Shown: positions 52,794 to 61,939 of the stretch, piece after piece
Layout: each line of letters opens with the position of its first letter
How positions within the stretch are numbered: position 1 is the stretch's first letter
Assembly: GCA_045118335.1 (NCBI GenBank)
Contig: JBGUXY010000052.1
Location: 35,683 to 99,682, forward strand
Source: W1P20-047 sp045118335
GTDB taxonomy: Bacteria; Actinomycetota; Coriobacteriia; Coriobacteriales; Eggerthellaceae
DNA: 64,000 nucleotides
Direction: 5' to 3'
Notes under the pieces: model-generated
Told to the model about the DNA's origin: nothing
Databases searched by the model: none
What the model saw: only the letters and a program-made list of their open reading frames with translations
Position numbers and translations under genes: made by a program

Positions 52794-52885
52794 GAATTAG
52801 TGTCCAAACTTCAGGAGACGCCTTGGAAAACCCCATGTCACAAGAATCTACTCTCGGGAAAACTCCGAAGTTTGGACGCTAATTC
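52794..52885. repeat. 19-bp inverted repeat element
   Basis: GAATTAGTGTCCAAACTTC (52794-52812) and GAAGTTTGGACGCTAATTC (52867-52885) match in 18 of 19 positions when reversed, with 54 bases between containing a second GGAG/CTCC pair. It lies in the 379-base gap 52688-53066, which otherwise shows only GAGTCA motifs and the next gene's promoter. Confidence 0.8.
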
Positions 52886-53066
52886 CGAGTCAATGGAACG
52901 CAGACAGCTAGCATGAGTCAGTTGCTCTGAGCAAACGATTCATCGGCGTGCTGTGAAAGACACCATCGGCCCATAGAATTAGCTGATAGCCTTAAATTGC
53001 ATAAAACAGTAGAATGATGGCATGCATCATTGCGCACCATCATTTGCTAACAGGAAGGCAGGACGC

Positions 53067-54056
53067 ATGGAATTCTCCTTTGAAAAGCCGAACGCAAAGC
53101 ATGAAGACGTCCATTCCAAAATATTCATCTCGCCAATCGTATTCGCACTGACCTGCTTGCTTGCGCTTGCGATGGCTACAAGCTGCACCTCGCAAAGCTC
53201 CCCTTCGACTGATGCAGAACAGGACCAGGCTTCCGGGGAAGTGGCAAACCAGCAGGATGATTCGGCCAACGATTCCAACGGTTCCGCAGACACGCAGTAC
53301 GCAACGGAAGCAGAGCCGGAAACAGAAACATCCAACGCTGCGGAAAACGCCTCTTGGGGTGAGATTCCCACAGAAGAAGAGGTCGCACTCAACAACGAAT
53401 GGGCTGACACCACCGTACGCAATGCTCTGGATGAGCTTGTCAACGAAGGTGCAATCGCCCCAATCGCAAGCGATGCGGAGCTGATGGGGGATGCATTCGA
53501 GTACGAGACGGCCGACTCAGGATATGGCATCGCCTTCGAAGACGAGGCGATCGGGGCCGAGCTGTCGGACGATTACACCCTTCCAAACGGCAAGGTGATC
53601 ATCGGCCGCATCGATTACGGAGACGAATTCCGTCCGGTGAGAGCCGACTATGCAGATGGGGATTGGGTATACGAAGCCGTTGGCGAAAGGGTGCCCCTGT
53701 TCTATCCCGAAAGCCTGAACGGGCACTTCAGCGACGAGAGAACCGAGACCATCCTCGCAAACGTACCTGTGGAAACCTTCGCCAACAGTACCGACGAATG
53801 CGATTACCTGATCATATTCGACTCGGTGACTTCCCATGTCGACGAGGATTACTACATGGGCAGCATCGACCGCACGAGCGTCACGTCCCTGGTGTTCGTC
53901 ATCGACGTGAACGAAGGCAAGATCGTGCACATCGAGAATGTCGGCACCGACACGCCGGGCTCTACGGTGGAGATGGGCCAGCAGAGAGGTGACTTGCTCT
54001 GGGACGAGGTCGCCGCATACCTCAACGAGCTTCTGCTGAACCGCTCTGACGGCTAG
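53067..54056 (+). CDS. Secreted or lipid-anchored acidic protein, unknown function
   Basis: 329 residues from ATG 53067 (AGGAAGG upstream). A hydrophilic n-region of about 20 residues, hydrophobic core IVFALTCLLALAMA and candidate lipobox ATSC, then a Ser/Glu/Gln-rich linker of 60 residues. The C-terminal 200 residues form one domain, with GYGIAFEDEAIGAELSDDYT and DYLIIFDSVTSHVDEDYYMG. Not recognised. The lipobox has Thr-Ser before Cys, less typical but acceptable. Confidence 0.65.
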   Translation: MEFSFEKPNAKHEDVHSKIFISPIVFALTCLLALAMATSCTSQSSPSTDAEQDQASGEVANQQDDSANDSNGSADTQYATEAEPETETSNAAENASWGEIPTEEEVALNNEWADTTVRNALDELVNEGAIAPIASDAELMGDAFEYETADSGYGIAFEDEAIGAELSDDYTLPNGKVIIGRIDYGDEFRPVRADYADGDWVYEAVGERVPLFYPESLNGHFSDERTETILANVPVETFANSTDECDYLIIFDSVTSHVDEDYYMGSIDRTSVTSLVFVIDVNEGKIVHIENVGTDTPGSTVEMGQQRGDLLWDEVAAYLNELLLNRSDG

Positions 54057-54277
54057 ACCCGACGGCCTTCTCGCATTAGAAGCAATACACCTAAGACCGA
54101 GCTTTGCCCTCTGCTAAAAAACCTTCATTGACATGCATGCCATGCTGCCGTATGGCAACCTCGATCAGCATTCAATAAGTCTTTCGCTAGTGGCAGGGGA
54201 GCGAAGGCTTACGAGCAGATGGTTTTGCTTGGCGATGGTAATCGTATCCGGCATCGCCCCGATAGGGGTGTTCACGT

Positions 54278-54595
54278 TTGCCTAGCCCTGCATCCACGAA
54301 AACGGGTCGACAGCTAGCTGTTTCGGAGCGGCCCAAGCAATCATCGGATTCAACATTGGTGGGAGCAATCGGCGGGCTCGTGGGCGTTGCCGTGGGGGCA
54401 ATCACGTTTCTGGCATTCGGCCCCCTCATCGAGACGTCGCTTGGCGTCCCGTTCCTGACGCCGGGCCTTCCCACTTCGATACTGTATGGCGCTTGCGCAT
54501 TTATCGTGGCCTTGATTGCCTGCACGTTGGCATCGTCTGTTTCATCTCGAAAGCTGAGCCGAGTCGATGCCGGCCAGATTCTACGGGAGGGATAA
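54278..54595 (+). pseudogene. C-terminal fragment of a MacB/FtsX-type ABC permease
   Basis: 105 codons beginning at TTG 54278 after a stop. The sequence LVGAIGGLVGVAVGAITFLA and YGACAFIVALIACTLASSV gives two membrane helices, ending KLSRVDAGQILREG, the usual C-terminus of FtsX-domain permeases. The extracytoplasmic domain and first helices are missing. It is followed after 2 bases by a damaged ATPase gene, so this is a decayed exporter. Confidence 0.75.
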
Positions 54596-54597
54596 TC

Positions 54598-55066
54598 GTG
54601 GGCGAGACTTTGATGGAAGTACGCGAGGTGCGCGAGGAATTCATCCGCAGCCAGAAGCAATCTGCGCGCCGCTTCGATGCCGTTGCCAATGTGAGTTTGA
54701 CGCTTGGCGCTGGTGACATGGTCGCCTGCATGGGCAGGTCCGGTAGCGGCAAGACAACAGTGCCGAACATGATGGCGAGATTGCTCGAGCCTACGCAGGG
54801 ATCGGTTTTCCTGGAAGGGCAAAACCTCTACGATCTTGACGATGATGCGACGTTTGGCCGTCGCCCGCGCGCTCGCTTCCAAACCATCCGTGATTTTGGC
54901 AGACGAACCCACCAGCGACCTGGACGATGCCAGCACCGCTGATGTCTTGCGGGCTTTCGAGCAAGCTGCCTCCGAAGGCGCTGCGATATTCATGGTCACC
55001 CACGACAACCAGGTGGCCGAACACGCCTCGCGCATCATCCGCATGTCATCTGGGTCGTTGGAGTAA
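54598..55066 (+). pseudogene. ABC transporter ATP-binding protein, internally deleted and frameshifted
   Basis: From GTG 54598 the chain reads VSLTLGAGDMVACMGRSGSG with Walker A GRSGSGKTT, through GSVFLEGQNLYDLDDD. Near 54840 the frame changes and continues MMRRLAVARALASKPSVILA with Walker B ILADEPTSDLD, then IFMVTHDNQVAEHA to TAA 55066. The Q-loop, helical domain and LSGGQ signature that should lie between are missing. MacB/LolD class. Without the signature motif it cannot hydrolyse ATP normally. Confidence 0.88.
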
Positions 55067-55289
55067 CCCAAACGCATTGCCAGACCGTATTTGCCGCTGG
55101 TACCAGCCGTTATCGATCGTGTCATCACTGGGTTTTCTGGTGTGTCAGCAACAGCAGACTAGGTCTCTTGACGCCATCGACCAAGCCTCCTGGCATCATC
55201 TTTTTTGCACGCTACCCCAACGTGACGGATTGCTGGGTTTCACGGCGTCTCTTGCCCCGCTGACCTGGATGAGCCAATCGCCTTCGCTC

Positions 55290-56657
55290 CTATAAACTCA
55301 CGCGGCGGAAAGTGGCGGCAAAATGGGCGTCGGTACCCGACTCGTCAAGGCGCGTCTTGAAGAAGAGCTTCGAGAGGGTGGTGGCGGGGCACGGCTCGAT
55401 GCGGAAACAGGAGCCTTCGGGCGAAGCGAGGAAACGCTTCACCGCATACTCGTTTTCCTGCGGGGCCACGGTGCAGGTGGCAAAGACCAGGCGCCCGTTT
55501 TCTGCCACATGGGATGAAACACCCCGAAGGATATCAAGCGAGAGATCGGCCATGCCTTGGATGTCCTCGGGCTTAAGCCGCCAGCGGATTTCGGGATGAC
55601 GGCGCAGCGTTCCCAGCCCCGAGCAGGGCGCATCCACGAAAACGGTGTCGAACTGGCCCAAAGACGCGGGCAGTTTGCGCGCATCGGCGCTCATCGCATC
55701 GGCAAGCTCGATTCCGTAGAGTTGCGCCCGCTTGCGAAGCAGATTCGCCTTGAAACCATGCGAATCCAGGGCGGTCAGGTCAATCTGGCTACCGTAGCGG
55801 CGCATCGCATCCGACTGCAGCAGGATGGTCTTCGTCCCGCGGCCCGACCCCACTTCCAAGAAGCGCTCGGGCTTTTCTTTGGGCAATGCCAGGTGCGCTA
55901 TTGCCTGGGCGGCAGCATCGCTTACCAAAAGCTCCCCGTTGGCGAACATCGAACGGGCAGCGTGCGTACCCACAGCCGTCTGCGTCGGCGCATACAGGCA
56001 CCCAGGCACCACATCGCCTTGTGGGTTGATGCGCACGTCCTGCAACTGCACGTGCTCGCGCGCAAAAGCACGCTTCACCTTGGCATCATCGGTCTTGCAC
56101 GCGTTGACAGCGAAGAAAACGGGTGCCGGCTCGTTGCATGCAGCCATGAACCGACCAGCCTCTTCCCTGCCAAACCAGCTCACGAGCTCACGCGCCAGCC
56201 ACAGCGGGAACCCATAGCTTCGCGCAAGCGCAGCATCATCGGTAGCCGGATCGCCGTAGGGGAACTCGGCCTTGGCGGCAACCACCTTGCGCAACACGGC
56301 ATTGGCCAGGCGGCTCGCCTTCGGTTGCACGAAACGCACGAGCTGCACGCCCTGGTCCACAGCGACATGCCCCGCCTTGTCCAAAAACAAGATCTCGTAA
56401 GTGGAGACACGCAAGGCGTCGCGCACATCGTCTTGTATGTCGCCTTTGCTGTTCAGGCATCGATCGATGGTCTCATCGAGCGTTCCAAGGGTAGTCGTGA
56501 CCCCCAAAGCGAGCACACGGGCGAACGCTGCGTCTTCACGCGATAACTTCGCGGTACGCAGGTGCGTGTCGAGCACGTCCGCCGTGAACGCACGCCTCTG
56601 TCGCACTGCGGCACCAACCTGGACAGCCACGCGACGGGCGCCGCTGAGCCTAGCCAT
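55290..56657 (-). CDS. rsmB: 16S rRNA (cytosine-C5)-methyltransferase RsmB
   Basis: 455 residues. N-terminal NusB-like helical domain (ARRVAVQVGAAVRQRRAF, VDQGVQLVRFV), then SAM-methyltransferase domain with LEVGSGRGTKTILLQ, the PCSGLGT active site in VDAPCSGLGTLRRHPEIRW and the second catalytic Cys region LVFATCTVAPQENE. Target is m5C967 by family. It overlaps fmt by 8 bases in the def-fmt-rsmB operon. Confidence 0.94.
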   Translation of the reverse strand: MARLSGARRVAVQVGAAVRQRRAFTADVLDTHLRTAKLSREDAAFARVLALGVTTTLGTLDETIDRCLNSKGDIQDDVRDALRVSTYEILFLDKAGHVAVDQGVQLVRFVQPKASRLANAVLRKVVAAKAEFPYGDPATDDAALARSYGFPLWLARELVSWFGREEAGRFMAACNEPAPVFFAVNACKTDDAKVKRAFAREHVQLQDVRINPQGDVVPGCLYAPTQTAVGTHAARSMFANGELLVSDAAAQAIAHLALPKEKPERFLEVGSGRGTKTILLQSDAMRRYGSQIDLTALDSHGFKANLLRKRAQLYGIELADAMSADARKLPASLGQFDTVFVDAPCSGLGTLRRHPEIRWRLKPEDIQGMADLSLDILRGVSSHVAENGRLVFATCTVAPQENEYAVKRFLASPEGSCFRIEPCPATTLSKLFFKTRLDESGTDAHFAATFRRVSL

Positions 56658-57603
56658 CGATTCCTTCCCAGGTAATCAGACCGCTTTTCACGTTCTGGAC
56701 GCCGGCGGCAAAAGCAGGGCCTTCCATGACGCGCTTTCCCTGAGGCTTTATTTCCAAGATCTCAACCGGCTTGTCGCTAAAGCCCATGTAGAGCTTCTTC
56801 TGGTACAAGATGATGCGCCCAGGTCGAAGCGACATCTCCTCGCGCAGCAACCTGCTGGACACCCGCTGAGCGCGCGTGATGGCCACATCGCGGGATGCCA
56901 CCACGCAACGTGCGGGATGGGCGGGCGAAGATGCCTGCACCTTGAGCACGGCATCAGCCGCAAGGTCTGTCGGGTTCAGATAGAACTCGTGCTTGCCGAT
57001 CTTTTCGGCATACGTGGCGAAGAAATCATCCTGGCTCGTCCACTCGACGCGGCCGCTCTCGAACATCATGAGCGCCGTGAGCAGGGCCTGAGAGCCCAAG
57101 TCGGCAAGCTCGGCCGTGACTTCCGTCGTGGTCTTGTTTCCAATTTCCATCGAGCGGACCACGCAGTAGTCACCTGTATCGAGCCCCTCTTCCATGCGCA
57201 TGATGCACACACCCGCACGCTCGTCACCTGCCAAGATGGCACGCTCCACCGGCGCTGCACCGCGCCAACGGGGCAGCAGCGACGCATGCACGTTCAGGCA
57301 ACCGTGCACGGGAAGCTCGAGGACTTCCTTCGGCAGAATCATGCCATAAGCCGCCACGCAGATGATGTCGGGACGCAAGTCTATCAGCTGCTTGAACACG
57401 AGCGGATCGCGCAGGGTCTTCGGCGTGAAGACGGGTACGCCTCCCCGCAGCGCAATCTGCTTCACGGGGCTGGGCACAAGCTTTTTGCCCCGACCCCGCA
57501 CGGCATCGGCGCGCGTGAAGACGCCGACGACCTCATGCGAGGACATGAGGTTTTCCAAGATGGTTGCGGAAAACCCCGGAGTGCCCATGAACACTACCCT
57601 CAT
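56650..57603 (-). CDS. fmt: Methionyl-tRNA formyltransferase
   Basis: 317 residues. Start MRVVFMGTPGFSATILENL, the folate and catalytic region LNVHASLLPRWRGAAPVERA with Asn-His, and the catalytic Asp in MEEGLDTGDYC; C-terminal OB-like domain includes RPGRIILYQKK. Formylates initiator Met-tRNA. Overlaps def by one base (ATG of fmt at 57603 with the def stop). Confidence 0.96.
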   Translation of the reverse strand: MRVVFMGTPGFSATILENLMSSHEVVGVFTRADAVRGRGKKLVPSPVKQIALRGGVPVFTPKTLRDPLVFKQLIDLRPDIICVAAYGMILPKEVLELPVHGCLNVHASLLPRWRGAAPVERAILAGDERAGVCIMRMEEGLDTGDYCVVRSMEIGNKTTTEVTAELADLGSQALLTALMMFESGRVEWTSQDDFFATYAEKIGKHEFYLNPTDLAADAVLKVQASSPAHPARCVVASRDVAITRAQRVSSRLLREEMSLRPGRIILYQKKLYMGFSDKPVEILEIKPQGKRVMEGPAFAAGVQNVKSGLITWEGIDG

Positions 57604-58157
57604 CAGCGGATCCTTAGACGCGACGAGCGGTCTTCGAGGGAAGTCTCGCCAGGACGAGCACCGGAAGCCAAGGCGGCTTCGTATTCCTGCAAGGCGCGGA
57701 TGCGGTCAATGGGCGAGCAGCTCTCGAACAGCGTGCGGCCGTTGAGATGGTCGATCTCGTGCTGCAGGCAGCGGCCCAACAGCCCATCACCTTCGATGGT
57801 GCACTCGTTGCCGTCGAGGTCGTAATAGCGAACGCGCGCGAAAGGCGGCCGCGTAACGGGCACCGAAATGCCTGGACACGAAAGGCAGCCCTCCTCTTCG
57901 GTGACAGGATCGCCGGATGTCTCGACGACTTCGGGATTCACAAGCGTGATGGGGTTTTGCTTGTCGTTTTCTATATCGCAGTCAATGACTATCAGGCGCT
58001 TGAGCACGCCCACCTGGGGTGCTGCCAGACCGCAACCATCGTTTTTGTACATGTCTTTGGCCATTTGCTTGGCCAGCTTCTTCAAGCTCCGATCCCCGGG
58101 CACGCAAGGCTCGCACACCTGACGCAGCATCGGATCGGGCGAAAGCACGATCTTCAT
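57603..58157 (-). CDS. def: Peptide deformylase
   Basis: 184 residues. The three family motifs are present: GCGLAAPQVG, EEGCLSCPG with the metal-binding Cys, and QHEIDHLNG (HExxH). Removes the formyl group from new proteins using Fe2+ or similar. First gene of def-fmt-rsmB; ATG 58157, promoter expected in 58158-58349. Confidence 0.96.
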   Translation of the reverse strand: MKIVLSPDPMLRQVCEPCVPGDRSLKKLAKQMAKDMYKNDGCGLAAPQVGVLKRLIVIDCDIENDKQNPITLVNPEVVETSGDPVTEEEGCLSCPGISVPVTRPPFARVRYYDLDGNECTIEGDGLLGRCLQHEIDHLNGRTLFESCSPIDRIRALQEYEAALASGARPGETSLEDRSSRLRIR

Positions 58158-58349
58158 GGTAGTTCCTATCGATAAGGCACGGCACCAAGCCGTGCTGGTG
58201 GTTTCGTAACCGCTATTGTAACCACTTTCCCCTCAAACGGAAGACGTGTCACCGAATCTTAAAGAGGCCACTCGGCGGTCGGTGTAGCGCATGTGACTAC
58301 CCTGTTTGAGACCGTAAGGCAAGTGAGCCAATGTGGCAGCGAACGACGT

Positions 58350-59567
58350 CTATTTCTCATCGAGCTCGTCGTGAGCATCCTTGCCGGTTTTCAGGAAACC
58401 CCGCAGATGTGGCAGCTCCAGCTGCTCGACCAGCTTCAACAAGTTCAAAGCCTGCTTCTGATGACTCACGTTCTCCTTCACCTGCATGCGCATTTGGTCC
58501 ACCAGGGCCTTTGTGGCGTCCAACACGAAGCGACGGTCCTCTTCGTCGATGGCGTGGCTTTCAGATATGGCGCGCATGAGCATGGGGAGCGGGTTTTCCT
58601 TGATCTGCTCGAAACGGGTGGCGTCGGTTGCGTCGAGTACGCGGAACACCGTGCTCACATATCGGCGGCGCTCTTCGGGCGTGTACTTCAACGCCCAGCT
58701 GTTGATAGCCCGGCTCAAGAAGCGTGCACCCTGATTCAGCTGGTCCTTTACCGCAAAATAGTTGCCTTCCACAAGCCAGGTGAACGGGTCGTGCTGCTTC
58801 AGGCCTGACGCGCTCGAGCGCACCACCGTGTACTGGCCGCTTGTTTCCGATATCATGCCTATCATGGATGATTCGGGAATGATCTTGCGGTGCATGGCAC
58901 GATATTGCTCGTCGAAGACACGTGGCGAAGGCGATTCCATGAACGAAGGGCCATCATGGTTGAAAACTCCCACGATGCGCCGATACACGCTCTCGTCACT
59001 GCAAAGAGCCGCGTATTCGGCCAGGTTGCCACCCTTGGAATGGCCTCCGAGCACGATTGAGCCCTGCAAGGCGCTTGCTACGCCCGAAACATAGGAGAGC
59101 GCCGCACTGTGCGAGGGGATGACCTGCATATACGACAGGCTGAAATCCTCACGCCAGCCTGCCACCGTGCCATCGGTCCCGCGAAACGCCACGTAGATCT
59201 GATCGCCCTCGGCAACAGGATAGGTGAACGCCATAGCCGTGAACTGCTTTCCCATTATCTGGGAAAACTCCTCATGGAAAAACGATATGCGCACATCGCG
59301 CCAGCGGCGGGACGCCATGATTGCACGCATGAACGCATCGGTGAGCTCCGAGTTGGCCATCCAACTGCGGCTACACAGACGAGACCAATCCCCTAGCGCC
59401 ACCACGTCGTGGAGCAGCACGCGCTCATCGCCCAGGAGATTGATGCCCTGCAGGTCATACTGCAGATACGCCAGCACGGAAAACGCAAGAGAATCTATGG
59501 AGCCAACGGGAAGCTCGGCAAACGTGCGCTGCTCACGCCATATGTAGTCGACCAGAGTCTCGGACAC
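58350..59567 (-). CDS. DUF2974 (Mbeg1-like) lipase-fold protein
   Basis: 405 residues from GTG 59567 with GGGGAGGAG close upstream. Alpha/beta-hydrolase features: YVAFRGTDGTVAGWREDFSL (oxyanion region) and the nucleophile elbow VLGGHSKGGNLAEYAAL, where Ser of GHSKG is the likely catalytic residue. The C-terminal 100 residues are helical and charged. The family is common in gut Firmicutes and Actinobacteria; substrate unknown. Single gene. Confidence 0.85.
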   Translation of the reverse strand: MSETLVDYIWREQRTFAELPVGSIDSLAFSVLAYLQYDLQGINLLGDERVLLHDVVALGDWSRLCSRSWMANSELTDAFMRAIMASRRWRDVRISFFHEEFSQIMGKQFTAMAFTYPVAEGDQIYVAFRGTDGTVAGWREDFSLSYMQVIPSHSAALSYVSGVASALQGSIVLGGHSKGGNLAEYAALCSDESVYRRIVGVFNHDGPSFMESPSPRVFDEQYRAMHRKIIPESSMIGMISETSGQYTVVRSSASGLKQHDPFTWLVEGNYFAVKDQLNQGARFLSRAINSWALKYTPEERRRYVSTVFRVLDATDATRFEQIKENPLPMLMRAISESHAIDEEDRRFVLDATKALVDQMRMQVKENVSHQKQALNLLKLVEQLELPHLRGFLKTGKDAHDELDEK

Positions 59568-59804
59568 GCTCCTCCCCTCCTTTCGAAGCCCAGTTTATCC
59601 CAAGCAAGTCGAAGCGCAATCCCCTATACCAAGGTAGAACTGACAAGTCAATGACTAAGGTATCGTAGCCGTTTGCCACGATAGCCATTTGTCACGGATG
59701 ACGAAGGGGTCGCAGCCGTTTTTTCAGGCTTCGGCCATCCAAATGATAAGACAGGGATCGAAACGGCTTTTTCGCAAGACTCTTGGATGCGATTTGGCGG
59801 CATT

Positions 59805-60041
59805 AATTTCGATTTGCTGACGATTTCATCATTTTCGCCTGATTTGTTGGCAATTTTTTCGATTTGCTGACGATTTCTAGAAAGCGCGGTAAAATCAGAC
59901 TACTTCATTAACGCGAAAGACCTGATAAATCGCTCGCATCCATTCTGCCTTTGATTGTGCGAGGCCAGAAATCGTCAGCAAATCGAAAAAAATGTCAATC
60001 TGGATAAGAATTTTGAAAGAATCGTCAGCAAATCGAAAAAA
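59805..60041. repeat. Four-copy 25-bp motif in dyad arrangement
   Basis: Core CGATTTGCTGACGATTT occurs at 59805-59827 and 59854-59878; its reverse complement occurs at 59967-59991 and 60018-60041. The inner pair is a perfect 25-bp inverted repeat and the outer pair differs only at the ends. A degenerate fifth copy, GATTTGTTGGCAATTT, is at 59841-59856. The centre between the inner sites is 88 bases. The whole stretch is much richer in A+T than its surroundings. It may be an operator set, a replication or transposition end, or a recombination site. Confidence 0.85.
59867..59895 (+). promoter_or_regulatory. Predicted promoter within the motif cluster
   Basis: CTGACG (59867-59872) and TAAAAT (59890-59895) are spaced by 17 bases and face the Nif11-like gene. 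The -35 hexamer is part of motif copy 2, so a protein binding the motif would compete with polymerase. Confidence 0.45.
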
Positions 60042-60178
60042 GTGGCTCAAAATGAGCCGAATTGTAATCTCCATGGTCTCGGCTTTGACTCAGAATGCTG
60101 AAAATGACCTAAGACCAAGCAGCTTTTCTTAACACCATTGACGCGAAATCATCTGATATGGCACCTGCGTTAACATGA

Positions 60179-60446
60179 TTGACGAATAAGGGACAACATC
60201 TGGTAAAACGATTGCTGATACCCAATCGTGTCCAATTGAAGAGCTGGCAAGAGAGGATTGACCAAATAATCGAAGACCTGACACCCGCACAACAGGAAAA
60301 GGCTCGCTCGCGCAAGACGCCCGAAGATATATCTTGCACTTGCCAAACAGGAGGGCTATGAAATATCCGACCAAGATCTGGCGGCGATCTCCGGCGACAC
60401 CAACTGGAGCTGCTCCGACTACACGCCGTGCCCGCAAGACCGCTAG
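60179..60446 (+). pseudogene. Nif11-like leader peptide (RiPP precursor), frameshifted
   Basis: Frame one, from TTG 60179, gives LTPAQQEKARSRKTPEDI and then stops early. The next frame continues LALAKQEGYEISDQDLAAIS, then GD and the tail TNWSCSDYTPCPQDR to TAG 60446. Joined, KTPEDI-LALAKQEGYEISDQDLAAISG is the conserved Nif11 leader with its Gly-containing cleavage end, and the tail with two Cys would be the core. One surplus base near 60331 explains the break. No modifying enzyme lies in the window. Upstream, 60119-60178 shows another peptide-like piece (QAAFLNTIDAKSSDMAPALT) that could be a second decayed leader. Confidence 0.62.
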
Positions 60447-60475
60447 GATCTTGGCCTAATAAGCAATTGAGGCAA

Positions 60476-60508
60476 GAGGGTCGTAAGATCAAGAATCTTA
60501 CGACCCTC
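60476..60508. terminator. Strong hairpin after the Nif11-like gene
   Basis: Perfect 14-bp stem GAGGGTCGTAAGAT (60476-60489) / ATCTTACGACCCTC (60495-60508) with a 5-base loop. It lies 30 bases past the stop, with no long T run; it may act on both strands. Confidence 0.8.
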
Positions 60509-61114
60509 TTCCAGCCATATTGGACAAATGATTCCAATTTGGACGTTTCTGAGAACGGAATCATCCGACAAAAGGCTGCACAATCCCCTTTATGGCAAAG
60601 GAGACTGCAGCTTAAAACATTTGCCAAGCCCAAGCCACTGAATGGCAAACGGCAATGACCCCTATGTCACAGGCTCGGTCGCACCACGGAAGAGACTTAG
60701 AACTTTGTAGTGAAGCAGGTCGGTTCCAATCCCTACAAGACGACCCGACGAAACCACAAGAGGGCTCTGTACGCGTTCTACGACGACAGGCTCAAGCAGG
60801 CCAAATAAGACTCCAAAGCGCGTGCGGTGCCGCCGCTGGCCATGGGCCAGCGGCAGAAGTGGGTTAACATGTCCCGTTCAAGGGTGATGTTAACTCGCTG
60901 CGGATACGTCCGTGCCCATCTTGTGGTACATGGTTGCGGAGCTGGAACTGGGAGAATGGCCTCGTCAACAGAGAGGAGGCCGACGTGGAATGCATCTTGA
61001 CGACAATGGCCACGAGCATGTTATGATCGTCGACACCGACTACGATTCGATTACAGCTTCTCTGCTCGCGTAGCAGAATCATACATGCTAAACACGAAAC
61101 CAGCACCTTTCGCA
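60509..61114. other. Gene-poor region with short palindromes
   Basis: 606 bases. A 33-codon frame at 60710-60808 (GTG start, VGSNPYKTTRRNHKRALYAF within it) looks protein-like but is unrecognised, perhaps the tail of a lost transposase or phage gene. Hairpins: CCGCTGGCC/GGCCAGCGG at 60830-60850 and GTTAACAT/ATGTTAAC at 60863-60894. A 27-codon frame at 60989-61072 is unassigned. Confidence 0.4.
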
Positions 61115-61939
61115 TCAGCGCAGTGCGCTATCGTGAGCTCTGTGACGATTACCGCGCCCTCTGCCTTGAGCATCTGAGCGATAACTGCTGCTGGAAACAC
61201 TGCCCCCGAGGTCTTCTATGCGATCCCTTAGCTCCCGCATCGTCATATCTGAGCATTCTTCCAACGTGATTGTCGGATCAAGCTCCATGAGCTCCCGCGC
61301 CGCCTGATAGCGACCAACGCCCACGCCAGCATCCTGCGCTTCGCGCCATGTGCTTTCGTCTATCCTGAAACAGACACCGTCGCAACGGCACGATTTCAGG
61401 ACCGAAGCACCTGCAGCCTCGAGCTTCTGGGCTTGGGCTTCGTCATCTGATACCACGCTTATGAACAGGTACGAATCACCGCTGGCATATTGCGCGAATG
61501 CATCTGAAGCAACGAGCCTGGATAAGGCATCTTCAGCTTGCAAATGCCTCAAATCAACCGATTCCAGCAGAAGCTCCCCATCATCGTTGAGCGTTTCGAC
61601 ACCCAAGACCCGGTCAAGGCGATTGACGGAAAGCTCAATCGAAGGGTTCACGTCGACATCGATGTATGCCGTCGGCGTGACGTAGACGCGATACCCTCCG
61701 AGAGACAGCACGACGAGAACAAGGCATGCAGCTATAGCAAACACCCTTCTTCGGATGCGCATGCGGGAGAAACGTGATTGCGACAACGAGCTCGCCCCAT
61801 CTTGCACATCCATCTGACAATGGTCGCGCGAAACATCGACGCGCCGACGCTCGATAAAGGCAAGGGTGGCGTTTTGCACCTCTTCGGGTGCATGAATCTC
61901 CAGAAAAACCTCGCGTACGCTGTTGTCGAAGTGGTTCAT
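61115..61939 (-). CDS. RsgI-like anti-sigma factor
   Basis: 274 residues. Cytoplasmic N-terminus of about 60 residues, one membrane helix near 65-84 (RVFAIAACLVLVVLSLGGYR), then an external domain beginning TAYIDVDVNPSIELSVNRLD, the signature of the RsgI-type periplasmic middle domain. The C-terminus is Ser/Arg-rich (SSSSYRSDAQGRGRGNRH). It overlaps the sigma factor gene by 4 bases. In Clostridium and Bacillus such proteins hold a SigI-like sigma factor until an outside signal arrives; here no carbohydrate-binding module is visible. Confidence 0.85.
   Translation of the reverse strand: MNHFDNSVREVFLEIHAPEEVQNATLAFIERRRVDVSRDHCQMDVQDGASSLSQSRFSRMRIRRRVFAIAACLVLVVLSLGGYRVYVTPTAYIDVDVNPSIELSVNRLDRVLGVETLNDDGELLLESVDLRHLQAEDALSRLVASDAFAQYASGDSYLFISVVSDDEAQAQKLEAAGASVLKSCRCDGVCFRIDESTWREAQDAGVGVGRYQAARELMELDPTITLEECSDMTMRELRDRIEDLGGSVSSSSYRSDAQGRGRGNRHRAHDSALR

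Noticed and set aside
60109..60648. 180-codon minus-strand frame across the Nif11-like gene
   Set aside because: No ribosome site or known motif; it spans the terminator hairpin and the plus-strand leader-peptide sequence is family-like.
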